A DNA stretch of 64,000 nt from Kocuria rosea subsp. polaris (GTDB lineage: Bacteria > Actinomycetota > Actinomycetes > Actinomycetales > Micrococcaceae): positions 57,686 through 121,685 of the forward strand of contig MLDA01000013.1 in NCBI GenBank assembly GCA_023896275.1. Reading direction: 5' to 3'. The notes beneath the pieces are model-generated. The model made no database searches. It was not told the DNA's origin and worked only from the letters and a program-made list of their open reading frames with translations. Positions 37,068 to 46,394 of the stretch are shown here, piece by piece (positions within the stretch are counted from its first letter, which is position 1; every line of letters begins with the position of its first letter). The position numbers were made by a program, and so were the translations under genes.

Positions 37068-37349
37068 AGGAATGATCCCCTTGAGGTGACTAGCGCGAGA
37101 GTTCTTCCCGCTCTCCCCATTAGGGATCAGAAATGCGGCCAGCAAGTCTGTAGCGGCACCTCTTGGCGCGAAGCGCGTCAAGCCCGACGTAAATCGGCTG
37201 GGGTTCCAAAGTATTGATCAAGCTCAAGTGAAATGAGTCGTTTGGGATACCGTTGTGGAATGCAAAGAAATACCCACTGACTGCTAAAGATTTGGCAACT
37301 TTCTCGATCCGGAGAATCACGTTCTGCGGCAATGAACTACTAGTAGGGC

Positions 37350-38294
37350 ATGAGGCAATATTTCTTAGGTCGCAGTGACGCGGCCGGCGAGGATCACTTC
37401 GGGGTAGGTGCGCCACCGCGAGTGCGTGTTCTGATCGCGCTCGTTGACGATGAACTGCGCACCGCGCTGCTGGACCTCGTCCAGGCCGAGAACTTTAGCA
37501 AGATTCAGGCAACGACCGGTCGGGCCCTCGTCAACGTGGCGTCGAGAACGCGTCCGTCACTGATCATCATGTCGAGCTCGTATCAGGACTTGCATGGTCA
37601 GAAGGCCATTCTGCGGCTACGCCGGTTCACGAATGCGTACATCGCCGTCATCGACTTCTTCGCTGACGAGGAGGGTCGTATTGCGATGCTGAAGGACGGC
37701 GCGGATCAGATTATTGACGGACGCCTGGGTCAGCACGAGCTTCGGGCACGCGTGCGTTCGCTGTTGCGGCGCCTGCGCTGGGTTCCTTCACCGGTGGCCG
37801 AACAATCAGGAGCGGTGCCCTTCAGCGGTCCTTCTGGTGACGCAGGGGGTAGCCCCTTCGACCCTCTGGAGGGCTTGGATGACGACGGGACGTTGTCGAC
37901 CGCTGCGGACGTTGATCCGGGGAGTATCGACGGCATTGCCGGGCCGCTCGTCCTTGTCAGTGACGGTGTCGTCCTCGACGCGAAGAACCACCGTTGTTGG
38001 GTTGACGAAGTCGAAGTGAGGCTGAGCAATACCGAACACCGCCTGCTGCTGACCTTGATGTATGGGCACCCCGATGGCACCGGCAACATGTTTACGCGGC
38101 GAGAGTTGTTGGCTGCCACATGCGGAGTGCGCACCGCCTCGGCGATGGATGACAAGGCGAACCGGAGCCTGGAGGTTCACATGGGAAACCTACGCAAGAA
38201 GCTCGGCGAGAACGTTCGGGATCCCAGGCGGATTCGTACGGTGCACGGTGTGGGTTACCACTGGATGCACCCGGTTGAGCTGACGAGGGAGTGA
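37350..38294 (+). CDS. OmpR-type regulator with degenerate receiver domain
   Basis: This 314-residue protein has a receiver-like N-terminal domain and an OmpR-type winged helix at the C-terminus (HMGNLRKKLGENVRDPRRIR, then TVHGVGY). The receiver keeps the first acidic pair (Asp33-Asp34 in LVDDE), but Ser75 takes the place of the phospho-acceptor Asp, Asp102 that of the Thr/Ser, and Gly124 that of the Lys. An acidic linker separates the domains. It is therefore probably phosphorylation-independent. No kinase gene is adjacent. The start is uncertain; a start near VRVLIA (about residue 25) is possible. Confidence 0.75.
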   Translation: MRQYFLGRSDAAGEDHFGVGAPPRVRVLIALVDDELRTALLDLVQAENFSKIQATTGRALVNVASRTRPSLIIMSSSYQDLHGQKAILRLRRFTNAYIAVIDFFADEEGRIAMLKDGADQIIDGRLGQHELRARVRSLLRRLRWVPSPVAEQSGAVPFSGPSGDAGGSPFDPLEGLDDDGTLSTAADVDPGSIDGIAGPLVLVSDGVVLDAKNHRCWVDEVEVRLSNTEHRLLLTLMYGHPDGTGNMFTRRELLAATCGVRTASAMDDKANRSLEVHMGNLRKKLGENVRDPRRIRTVHGVGYHWMHPVELTRE

Positions 38295-38904
38295 TCAGCT
38301 ACTTGACGCGGGGTCGATAGCGGCTGTTGTCCCTCTCGCACAGGGTCCATCGAAGTGGGGTCCAGAGGCGGTTGATCCCGTGCAACGAGCTGTAGACCAT
38401 CATTGTCGTCAAGTGCCGCGCCCATGAGAGACGTGCACCGGAAAATGGGGAGGTCTGCTTGCCGTTGCCTCCAACCCCGCTTGGGTCTGATGGCGAAACA
38501 GATTGTCCGTTCGAGGGCGCTACAGGTCAACGCGGCATTGGGAAGCAACGTACGGCGGCGGAAGCAGAGAGCGGACACCTTCGATGCAGCCAACGGTGTA
38601 GTGCGAGGTCATAATTTCAGTGGCCGCAAGCCCCACACAATCAATGCGACCTGGAACTCCACGTATGTCTGGGGCGGGCAAGCTCAACCTAGGGCAATAC
38701 AGATTACGCGCGTTCCTCCCCGCTCCGCCCTTGAAGCCAAGTCTCCTACAAGCAGCCGGGATAGACTGATGTTTAATCACAACAATGTATCAATGCGCGC
38801 ACCGAAATTAGAGTTCGCGATCCCTTGTAAAATCCATCCACAATGTTTCGTGGGTAGAGAACCATTCTGAGACCAGAAAAGAGGATCTAGCTACGATATT
38901 CCGC
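38295..38904. other. gene-free stretch between the regulator and the acyltransferase
   Basis: These 610 bases lie between convergent genes. Open frames exist, the longest at 38403-38870 on the plus strand, but their translations show no domain, no ribosome-binding site and no typical GC-rich third positions. I see no repeat, tRNA or clear terminator. Confidence 0.5.
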
Positions 38905-39948
38905 CTAATGGGAAGGAGCTTGGACCTTGCTGAGCAGGAGCGCGAGCAGACGATTCGGAGGCACAAAAAGCCACGTCTGGCCCGCCTGCTTGGCGAGCAA
39001 GGAGCCAAGGACCAAAGCAACCGCGGCCGTGCTGAAGACGAGCAGGTCAGCCAGCGACCCTGACGGTACTGCGTTCGTCGTCGCCAGGATTGAATACACG
39101 CCAACAATGATGGGGGTGTGCGTTAGGTAGATTGGCAGCGTGTGGCGGCCGACCCATCCCAGCGTTCGGACCGATGAGAGTAGTTTCGCTAGCGCGCATC
39201 CGCCCGCGACTGCTATCGCTGCCAGAATTAGTTCGACGCGGTAGAGGCCGAACGCTTCAACGAAGCCAATGACTATGGCGGCGAAGCTGACAACGAGCAC
39301 AGCCGATTTGGTACTGAATGCTTCTACGCGCTTGAAGGCCCAGTCACGAAGGCGCAAGCCGGCGAAGAAGAGAACAGCGTAGGCGGGCACGTTGTAGAGA
39401 CCTGGACCCGCAATTGCGATCGCAGAGTCGGTCATTAGTGGCTGGACCACCTGCCCCCATGCGAGGGCCACTGCTCCGGAGCCCATCAGCACGACGATGG
39501 TCGATCGGGAAGCAAGCAGTTTTCCGAGGATGAAGTAGAGCGTCAGTGCCCAAAGGAACCACGTTTCACCGCCCGGTCGGAGTGGTGACACTATAGTCAA
39601 CGGAATGAGAAGTTCGAGTGTCTCGGCACGCGACGGCATAGCTAGAGCAGCAATAACCTTGTAGACGAGCACAGCCAGTTGCCACAGCAAGAACGGCCAA
39701 ATAAAGTAAGCGAGCTTGCCCGATAGAAGCGTCCTCCAAGATTGGACAGCCCACTTGCTCGCAAATAGTCCCGCGACAAAGAAGAAGAGTGGCATCCGCA
39801 GGGACCTGGCGACCTCGTTGACGGCTGCGACTACTGAGCCAGGGGTGTATCCCAGCGGTTCGAGCCAAGTAGTCGCGTGGTAGAAGACGACTAGGACGAT
39901 GCTGAGTCCTTTGGCAATGTCAGGCCACGCTAGTCGGTTCGATGACAA
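38905..39948 (-). CDS. membrane acyltransferase (acyltransferase family 3)
   Basis: This protein has about ten hydrophobic segments and the family motif DIAKGLSIVLVVFYHATTW, with the conserved His in the first helix and later RMPLFFFVAGLFASKW. It resembles fucose 4-O-acetylase-type proteins that O-acetylate surface polysaccharides. TTG 39948 (347 residues) is preferred because GAGGTGGG precedes it; an upstream TTG at 40080 would add 44 basic residues not typical of the family. Its position next to the EPS genes fits modification of the polymer. Confidence 0.78.
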   Translation of the reverse strand: MSSNRLAWPDIAKGLSIVLVVFYHATTWLEPLGYTPGSVVAAVNEVARSLRMPLFFFVAGLFASKWAVQSWRTLLSGKLAYFIWPFLLWQLAVLVYKVIAALAMPSRAETLELLIPLTIVSPLRPGGETWFLWALTLYFILGKLLASRSTIVVLMGSGAVALAWGQVVQPLMTDSAIAIAGPGLYNVPAYAVLFFAGLRLRDWAFKRVEAFSTKSAVLVVSFAAIVIGFVEAFGLYRVELILAAIAVAGGCALAKLLSSVRTLGWVGRHTLPIYLTHTPIIVGVYSILATTNAVPSGSLADLLVFSTAAVALVLGSLLAKQAGQTWLFVPPNRLLALLLSKVQAPSH

Positions 39949-40156
39949 AGGCCCACCTCGTTTCCGTCTACGGACCCACGCACGGATGCGTGGACCCGAC
40001 ACAAGTCGTGTCTGCAAGGCTTCCGCCTTAGCTACGTTGGTACTTCCCCGCCTATAGTCGGCAAAGATTGACCTGCTCAACTAGATAGTTGAGTGCCGGA
40101 CTGCGGGCCAAGCCGTTAGGCTTTGACGGTCAACCGGTCTTCTGAAAGCTGCGCCA

Positions 40157-41647
40157 CTAGTAGGCGCCGTCCTTGCCGAAAACTGCCTTGGCAGTCTTGA
40201 GCATGATGATCAGGTCCTGGGTGAGTGACCAGTTCTCGACGTAGTAGAGGTCGAGCCTGACCGAGTCGTCCCACGAGAGATCGGAGCGGCCGCTGACCTG
40301 CCAGAGCCCGGTGATGCCGGGAGTGACCATCAGACGCCGGTGCACGTGGTCTTCATACGTCTCGACCTCGCTGGGAAGCGGCGGGCGTGGCCCGACGAGG
40401 CTCATCTCTCCCACTGCGACGTTCCAAAGTTGTGGCAGCTCGTCGATGCTGTATCGGCGGATGAAGGCGCCGAGTTTGGTTATGCGGGGGTCGTTCTTGA
40501 GCTTGAACAGGACGCCGTTGCCCTCGCTGCGGAGTTCCAGCTCGGCAAGCCGTGCTTCCGCATCGACGACCATGGAGCGGAACTTGTGCATCCGGAACGG
40601 CTCGCCGTTCTTGCCGATGCGTCGCTGTTGGAAGAAAACGGGGCCCGGGTCATCAATCTTGATCGCGATGGCGACGACGAGAAAAACCGGCGAGAGGAGA
40701 AGCAGACCGAGCGAGGCAAAAATGATGTCAGAACAACGCTTCGTGACACGTTTGATTCCCTCGAGCTGCGGAGTAGCCACATGGATGAGAGGCAGGCCTG
40801 CAACTGGTTGGGTGTGGATGCGTGGCCCTGCGATGTCGGTGAGAGCCGGCGCCATGATCATGGTGATACCGCGCGCGTGAAGCTCCCAGCCGAGCTTGCG
40901 GACGACGACGGGTGACAGAGCAGAACCGGCAGAGATGGCAACCGTGTCCGCGCCGGAGCTTTCGAGGGCGCAGAGTATGGATTCCAGGGAGTTGCCCGTC
41001 CCGACGATCTCGACGCCAGACTCTGCAGCGCCGCTAAGTTCCGCGCTCGGGATGACGGCGCCGATGGGCAGGTAGCCTGCCCCAGGGTCGTCAGCGAGGC
41101 GGCTCGCCAGGTGTTGGACGGCGTCGAATCCGCCGATGATGAGTACGCGTCGGTTGTACCTGCCGCTGCTTCGGGCAGTTCGAATCCGTTTGCGGAAGAC
41201 CCATCTGCCGACGAGCAGGAGGAAGAGGCCGAGCGGCAGAGCGATGCCTACATAGCCGCGGGCGGTCTCAGCTTGAACCGCATAGGACACGATGGCCAGG
41301 GTCCCGAAGACGGACAGCGACGCTGTAGTGACGCGCTTGTACTCGTCGAAGCCTGCTCCGAGTAGCCTGACATCACGGGTGTTCCACCCGGAGAGTGCGA
41401 GCCACCAAAGGACTCCGATGACAACGCCGAGTGTCGAGTAGTCAACGTCGTTCAAAGTACGCGCTGACACAGGAACATCCGTTGCGGCACCGAACCGCAG
41501 GACATGCGCGGCGGCGATGGCCACGGCAATCAGGATAAAATCGAGGAACGCGAGTTGCCGCTTCAGGGGACGTGACCAGTCAGCACTGCGAGCGACTTGT
41601 GGCTCCCCCAAGCGGTGACTCCGTTCCTTTTGGGGAAGGGACACCAT
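40157..41647 (-). CDS. undecaprenyl-phosphate sugar phosphotransferase (EPS initiation)
   Basis: This 496-residue membrane enzyme of the WbaP/exopolysaccharide polyprenyl glycosylphosphotransferase type loads the first sugar on undecaprenyl phosphate. It has four to five N-terminal helices, a CoA-binding-like middle domain (RRVLIIGGFDAV) and the C-terminal transferase domain: KRCSDIIFASLGLLLLSP helix, FFQQRRIGKNGEPFRMHKFRSM, SIDELPQLWNV, SLVGPRPPLPSE and PGITGLWQVSGRSD. ATG 41647 is chosen because the membrane domain starts shortly after; the frame is open further upstream to 41905. It is divergent from the pyruvyl transferase. Confidence 0.9.
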   Translation of the reverse strand: MVSLPQKERSHRLGEPQVARSADWSRPLKRQLAFLDFILIAVAIAAAHVLRFGAATDVPVSARTLNDVDYSTLGVVIGVLWWLALSGWNTRDVRLLGAGFDEYKRVTTASLSVFGTLAIVSYAVQAETARGYVGIALPLGLFLLLVGRWVFRKRIRTARSSGRYNRRVLIIGGFDAVQHLASRLADDPGAGYLPIGAVIPSAELSGAAESGVEIVGTGNSLESILCALESSGADTVAISAGSALSPVVVRKLGWELHARGITMIMAPALTDIAGPRIHTQPVAGLPLIHVATPQLEGIKRVTKRCSDIIFASLGLLLLSPVFLVVAIAIKIDDPGPVFFQQRRIGKNGEPFRMHKFRSMVVDAEARLAELELRSEGNGVLFKLKNDPRITKLGAFIRRYSIDELPQLWNVAVGEMSLVGPRPPLPSEVETYEDHVHRRLMVTPGITGLWQVSGRSDLSWDDSVRLDLYYVENWSLTQDLIIMLKTAKAVFGKDGAY

Positions 41648-41989
41648 ATAACCACCATCAGTAGCAAGTACAACAGTAGGGCTGAGTCTACATGTGGCCC
41701 GGCATACGTCGTAACCCCCTACCGCAACCTCAGCACAGACTTCAGTACTCCTTTGAAGAATCTTTGGAATGTCTACGGAAGAACCCGGCCGAGACCGTCG
41801 GCTGAACCGCTCGCGACATGACTCGAGCTTGGACGGCCCGCGAGAAGCCTTCACGGGCGGAGGCATGCGCAGGGGGTATGGAAGGAACCGCGCGAGGCTG
41901 GTCAAATATGAAGTTCATTGGCCCACTCAGCGCTGTACAGTGATCTCGAACGTCTACTGCCCCGCCGCCCCTTGACTGATTAGAGAACG
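41648..41989. other. divergent promoter region inside the EPS locus
   Basis: These 342 bases separate the sugar phosphotransferase (minus) from the pyruvyl-transferase operon (plus). The region has mixed base composition and no supported gene. A TTGACT at 41972 lies too close to the ATG to serve as a normal -35. Confidence 0.45.
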
Positions 41990-43258
41990 ATGCTTGCACT
42001 CGGGAAGCGCCTTAAGCGGCGTCTAATGCCTGCCGTCCGTGCCATCTGGAGCACGCGAATTTATGCGTACGCACTTTCATACGGTGACCTCTTGATATTT
42101 CGGTTGGCGACCGTTGGGAGAAGCGTAGAGCCAGAATATTCATTGATTCTTACGCCCGCCGGCGACGGTAATATCGGTGACCACGCGATGATAAACGCTC
42201 ATCTTGAAGCCAGCGATTCTCAAGTAGTGCTTATAACGGCGGGCACGAGTTCCGAAATTCGTGTCGCCGGGCGCGCTCTGCCTGATCGCATCAGAGTTGT
42301 TCCCATGCGCTCACTATTCATGGCACCGCCTATTCTACGGGCGGCCTCGGTCTGGAAATTCTCGCAACTCCTACTTCGCGCCGAGCGTTTTTCTATCCAC
42401 GGGGCAGATACGATGGACGGTGGTCAGGAGGCTGCCAGTTTGGCTCGCTGGCAATTGTTGATTCTCGCGAACAGAATGAGTGTTCCCACGGAAGTTATGG
42501 GATTCAGTTGGAAACCGGGAGTTCCAAAAAATGTTGTTACGGCGATGCGTTGTGCAAGTCAGCACACGAAACTGAACCTACGCGACCCACAGGGGCTTGC
42601 TAGAATCAGGGCAAATGGTGCCCAGAATTCGACGGCTGTTGCTGACATGGCTTTTACTTTGAACAACGAAGTGAAACCATATCAGCCACTTTCCAAATGG
42701 ATTGATGCGCGCACGGAGGTGGGAGATAAGTTCGCGGTACTAAATGTGAGTGGACTTGTCGCAGGCAAGCTGGATCAGCACTCAGAGATTTCGCAGATTA
42801 TCGCCGAGCTGCATCGACTTGATATCCGAGTGCTCTTCCTTCCTCATGTTATCCGTCCGCAGGACAGTGATCTTCCTCATGTTAATCGCGCCTTCAGAGA
42901 GTTGGGATCCTCTAACGATTTCCAAGTCGACCGCCTTCTGCAACCTGAGGAGATTCGCTACATTACGAAACGGGCATTCCTTACCGTTACGGGCCGAATG
43001 CACCTTTCTATCCTATCGCTGAGTCAGGCTACCCCGGTTATCCCGCTAGCAACCGCCGGCAAAGTTGAAGGCCTGTTTGAACTCTTTGATCTTGGAGACC
43101 TCGTCGTTCAGCCGCACGCAGGATTCGGTTCAGAAGTCTCTGAGCGAATTCGTCGGATCAACAACAACCACGAGTCCATGACCGAAAAAATTCTGACTGG
43201 TTTACCTAAAGTCAGAGAGCTTTCTGCTATGAATTTCGCTGCTCAAGGACCGCTATGA
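41990..43258 (+). CDS. polysaccharide pyruvyl transferase family protein
   Basis: This 422-residue protein shows the family layout: PAGDGNIGDHAMINAHLEA near residue 57 (Gly-Asn-Ile-Gly-Asp motif), SIHGADTMDGG in the centre and TGRMHLSILSLSQATPVIPL near residue 340. Such enzymes attach ketal pyruvate to sugars or act as related transferases in surface polymer synthesis. Codon use is much less GC-rich than in flanking genes, suggesting transfer. The start has a weak GAGAA site. It overlaps the flippase gene by four bases. Confidence 0.82.
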   Translation: MLALGKRLKRRLMPAVRAIWSTRIYAYALSYGDLLIFRLATVGRSVEPEYSLILTPAGDGNIGDHAMINAHLEASDSQVVLITAGTSSEIRVAGRALPDRIRVVPMRSLFMAPPILRAASVWKFSQLLLRAERFSIHGADTMDGGQEAASLARWQLLILANRMSVPTEVMGFSWKPGVPKNVVTAMRCASQHTKLNLRDPQGLARIRANGAQNSTAVADMAFTLNNEVKPYQPLSKWIDARTEVGDKFAVLNVSGLVAGKLDQHSEISQIIAELHRLDIRVLFLPHVIRPQDSDLPHVNRAFRELGSSNDFQVDRLLQPEEIRYITKRAFLTVTGRMHLSILSLSQATPVIPLATAGKVEGLFELFDLGDLVVQPHAGFGSEVSERIRRINNNHESMTEKILTGLPKVRELSAMNFAAQGPL

Positions 43259-44538
43259 GCGACGAAAGGGGCAAGGCCAGAGAATTTCCGGCCCTGCGAG
43301 TACTTCGCCACATTAGCGGGGTGACTGCCGCGACAGCAATTGTCAGTTTGGCAACAGTAATTTCTGTGCCGTTGATTATTAGCGCTGTTGGAAGCGATTT
43401 CTGGGTAAACGTTGCCGTTGGGCAGGCCCTTGGAGAAGTCGCCAGAAGCATATGCATCTGGGGGTACAGTGGGCGCCTCTCACTGGTTGCTTCGCTAGAC
43501 GAGAGGGCTCTTCGAGATCTTGTTTCGAGGTCCATTCCCGCCCGCGCCCTAGTCGCCATACTTGTCTTGGTTGCCCTCTATTTTGTCATAGAGAAGATGC
43601 CAATTGAGGGCAAGTTCGTGGTAGCCGCTTTTAGTTTGAGTGGGTGCCTCGTCGGACTCGGCGTCACATGGTGTTGGATTGCTCGAGAACGTATTTCATC
43701 CCTATTGTTGGTAGACGCGCTTCCGCGAGGAACGGCAATTCTGGGTGGTGCTGTTGCGCTTCAGTTCACAAGTTCCGAGCACGCAGAAATGGTAGTTGCG
43801 CTTCCAGTTGTCGTTGCTACTGGATTCTCGGCTATTTTCGGAACTCTGTGGCTACTCCGAGGTGGGCATGGCGACCCGAGAACGTTTCGTGGTGCCCTGC
43901 GGCAGGTGCCAGAGACACTCCGTGAGGGCCTCCCAGCCGTTTCTTACAGCCTTGCGCTGGCGCTGCGTTTGTCGTTGCCGGTAGCTATCGGTGCGGCAGG
44001 ATCAGGGTCGAATGGTCAACAGGTCGCACTCGGTGACAAGTTGCTTCGTTGGGGCAACACGACGCTCACGCCACTCATGCAGGTTGGCCAATCTCGGGCA
44101 CATGTTCTGGCGCAAGTGAGGGTAGGTGCACTTCGAATTGTCGGATTGACGCTTGGCATTTTTACCTTTATCTGCCTGGGCTTGTTCGTCTTGCCTTGGA
44201 TTGCTGCTCTCGTTAGTCTCGATCAGATTGCAATCTCGGGAATCGATGGCCTTCTGATTTCGGTTACTCTGTTGAGTATTTCGTGGTCTTCCGTTGTTGG
44301 CTTGGGAGTCCTTCCGCTGCTAGGGAACCGCCGCCCGTTGATCGTAATCAGCGCAATCGCGGTAGGTGTGCTGGCGCTGACGCTGCGTCCCATGCTGGAT
44401 GCCCTGGGTGCGACTGGCATATTCTTGACAACCAGTGTGGTTGAGCTTTCAGTGGCGGCCACACTAACTTTTATTTTCATACGGATGCGACGAACTCGCT
44501 TGACTGCGGACGCCAGGGGGCATCAGAGTAGTGTCTAG
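43255..44538 (+). CDS. Wzx-like polysaccharide flippase
   Basis: This 427-residue protein has about twelve hydrophobic segments spread evenly, with short polar loops and a basic C-terminal tail (RMRRTRLTADARG). The layout and neighbours (a polymerase directly after) match the MOP-family lipid-linked oligosaccharide flippase. No catalytic motif is expected. It overlaps the preceding gene (ATGA) and the following gene by 8 bases. GC content is lower than the backbone. Confidence 0.72.
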   Translation: MSDERGKAREFPALRVLRHISGVTAATAIVSLATVISVPLIISAVGSDFWVNVAVGQALGEVARSICIWGYSGRLSLVASLDERALRDLVSRSIPARALVAILVLVALYFVIEKMPIEGKFVVAAFSLSGCLVGLGVTWCWIARERISSLLLVDALPRGTAILGGAVALQFTSSEHAEMVVALPVVVATGFSAIFGTLWLLRGGHGDPRTFRGALRQVPETLREGLPAVSYSLALALRLSLPVAIGAAGSGSNGQQVALGDKLLRWGNTTLTPLMQVGQSRAHVLAQVRVGALRIVGLTLGIFTFICLGLFVLPWIAALVSLDQIAISGIDGLLISVTLLSISWSSVVGLGVLPLLGNRRPLIVISAIAVGVLALTLRPMLDALGATGIFLTTSVVELSVAATLTFIFIRMRRTRLTADARGHQSSV

Positions 44539-45868
44539 TTTATTTTCCGGCCTTCGTGCGAGCCAAACGTTCGCTGTGCTGGCGATTGTCACCTCGCCAC
44601 TGCAGATGGCATTTTCGTTAACCAGCCCAGTTCCTGTTAAGTTCTGCGAAGTATTCCTTATCCTTGGATTCGTCGCACGTTTGTTTGAATTTGATCTAAG
44701 AGTCCCAAAGAGGGCACAGCCTGCGCTCGTGCTTCTTATCGCGGGGCTTCTTCTTGCAAGCGCTGGGTTTCGTCTACTGCTACCTGTACCCGATGGAAGA
44801 TTCCCGGGAGTTCAACGTGGGCTGACGGCGGACCTCCTCCTGTATACCTCTTACGCTCTGCTCGTTCTTATTGGATACTTGCTGCTTTCGTCAGTACCTT
44901 TCAGAGTCTTTCTCTCTGCAATTAGGATCGCACTCTGGCTGACGTTCCTAGCGACAGCAGCTCAGTGGGTGTTGAATGAACTTGACCAACAGTCAGTTAT
45001 GGAAGCTTTGAACTTTCAGACCAAGTCGAAGGGTCTTGATTTCGCCGAAGGCGAGGCAGGTGTAACACGTTCTGGCCCATTCGTCGAAGGTCAGCATCTT
45101 GGCTTCTTTGCTGGATTTGGAGTGCTACTGGCGTTTTGGCGACGGTGGCGTCTTGAGTTTCTTGCAATGGCGATTTGCCTCGTCTACTCGCAATCAACCG
45201 GTGGCATTATCGGAGTCTTGGTGGCCTTCTTCGTTGCAGCCGTAGCGCGGTCACGATTTGGTACGATCTACAAGTTCTCTATTGTCAGCATTCTCGGACT
45301 TGTCGTTATATTTTCTGTGGATTCATTTAGAAGGTTTTGGATCTTCCAGATGGAGAAGCTGTCCTTGGTTTCCGGCGCACGTGATTTCAGCGGCTCGGAT
45401 GTGTCGCTGGACGTCAGGGTTGAGAAGGCTCTAATTGGTCTTCGGATAATCGCTGACAATCCAGTCCTTGGCATCGGTCCGGGCCGGTATAGCGTTCTTT
45501 TCCACGAGTATGCCACTTCGCCGCCGATCCCCAGCTACTATTTCTCTTCATGGACACACAAAGCTATTGTCGAGAATGTGTATGTTCAGATCGGCGTTGA
45601 GATAGGGCTGCTAGGCATGCTCTTGTTCTGTATCTTTGTTCTGCGGCATATTTTGCGGGGACGTTGGTCGACTGGCACCCTTTCGATTTCGATCTTCGTG
45701 GCAATCGGTCTTGCAACGCAGTCGTCGTGGACTTTTATTCCGATTTGGATTGCGATTGGCCTTCTCGCTGTTGCGTGTGGCCCGAAGGAGACGGAGAGTG
45801 GCGGCACCCCTTCAGCCGCAGTGCGGGGCAGGGCGCCGACGAGTGTTGCTGGAGACTCTGGGGCCTAG
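44531..45868 (+). CDS. Wzy-like O-antigen/EPS polymerase
   Basis: This 445-residue membrane protein has about eleven predicted helices. A periplasmic loop with RSGPFVEGQHLGFFAGFG and a later segment IIADNPVLGIGPGRYSVLF resemble the Wzy_C/O-antigen ligase family, in which large extracytoplasmic loops hold the active site. The GTG start at 44531 overlaps the flippase by 8 bases. It should polymerise the repeat units moved by the flippase; ligase activity cannot be excluded. Confidence 0.75.
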   Translation: MSSLFSGLRASQTFAVLAIVTSPLQMAFSLTSPVPVKFCEVFLILGFVARLFEFDLRVPKRAQPALVLLIAGLLLASAGFRLLLPVPDGRFPGVQRGLTADLLLYTSYALLVLIGYLLLSSVPFRVFLSAIRIALWLTFLATAAQWVLNELDQQSVMEALNFQTKSKGLDFAEGEAGVTRSGPFVEGQHLGFFAGFGVLLAFWRRWRLEFLAMAICLVYSQSTGGIIGVLVAFFVAAVARSRFGTIYKFSIVSILGLVVIFSVDSFRRFWIFQMEKLSLVSGARDFSGSDVSLDVRVEKALIGLRIIADNPVLGIGPGRYSVLFHEYATSPPIPSYYFSSWTHKAIVENVYVQIGVEIGLLGMLLFCIFVLRHILRGRWSTGTLSISIFVAIGLATQSSWTFIPIWIAIGLLAVACGPKETESGGTPSAAVRGRAPTSVAGDSGA

Positions 45869-45995
45869 TTGCCCTAGGTGTACGGGGACGCGTCATTCTT
45901 CCGAATCGCTATTCGGTTTGAGAAGAGCTCCAAGGCCTAGCGGAGGAAACTGATGGTGATCACAGCATCTTCGTCGGACAGAGCCTCGTCGCGGA

Positions 45996-46220
45996 TCAGG
46001 CGGGGTTTTCTGTCCACTCATGGTGTTCGCGTAGGTAGACCATGTTCCAATGAGCCTTGGCCTTTACAAGTTCGGCAGTGCGGGTCTTTTCGCAGATGCC
46101 CTTGAGTCCGAACGCGATCCGAGTCTCGGCCAGTGTCTGTAGCCCCAGTGTCTTGAGTCGCCTCAGGGGGCGAGACTTGTTTGGGAACCTGCGAAAAGGA
46201 CGAGTCTCGTTGGCAGGAAG
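45996..46220 (-). pseudogene. C-terminal remnant of an unrecognised gene
   Basis: On the minus strand an open frame from just after a TAG (46221-46223) to a TGA (45996-45998) encodes about 74 residues that look like real protein: LKTLGLQTLAETRIAFGLKG, then CEKTRTAELVKAKAHWNM and LREHHEWTENPA. The same frame upstream is broken by two stops but keeps protein-like stretches (EPFGGHSSGELPFLAHFVLG). There is no start codon or ribosome-binding site. I read this as a decayed gene, perhaps an old EPS or insertion-sequence gene; the family is not recognised. The rest of the gap 45869-46394 holds nothing else I can support. Confidence 0.45.
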
Positions 46221-46394
46221 CTAACTGGAGGCTGATAGGGCGGTGTCGGGACTGGGCAGACGGTCCTATCCGAGGACGAAGTGGGCCAAGAAAGGTAGCT
46301 CTCCGCTGGAGTGGCCCCCAAAGGGTTCTATCCGCCCGCGAAGAACTTCGCCTTCTGGCGTCGCGTTGTAGTCGCAACTTCATGAGCACAACGA

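Noticed and set aside
38403..38870. Plus-strand frame of 155 codons downstream of the degenerate regulator
   Set aside because: No ribosome-binding site, no domain and no coding-type third-position bias.
46018..46389. Minus-strand frame of 123 codons between the EPS operons
   Set aside because: Its translation is Arg/Ser-rich without homology; the protein-like signal is in a different frame (45996-46220).
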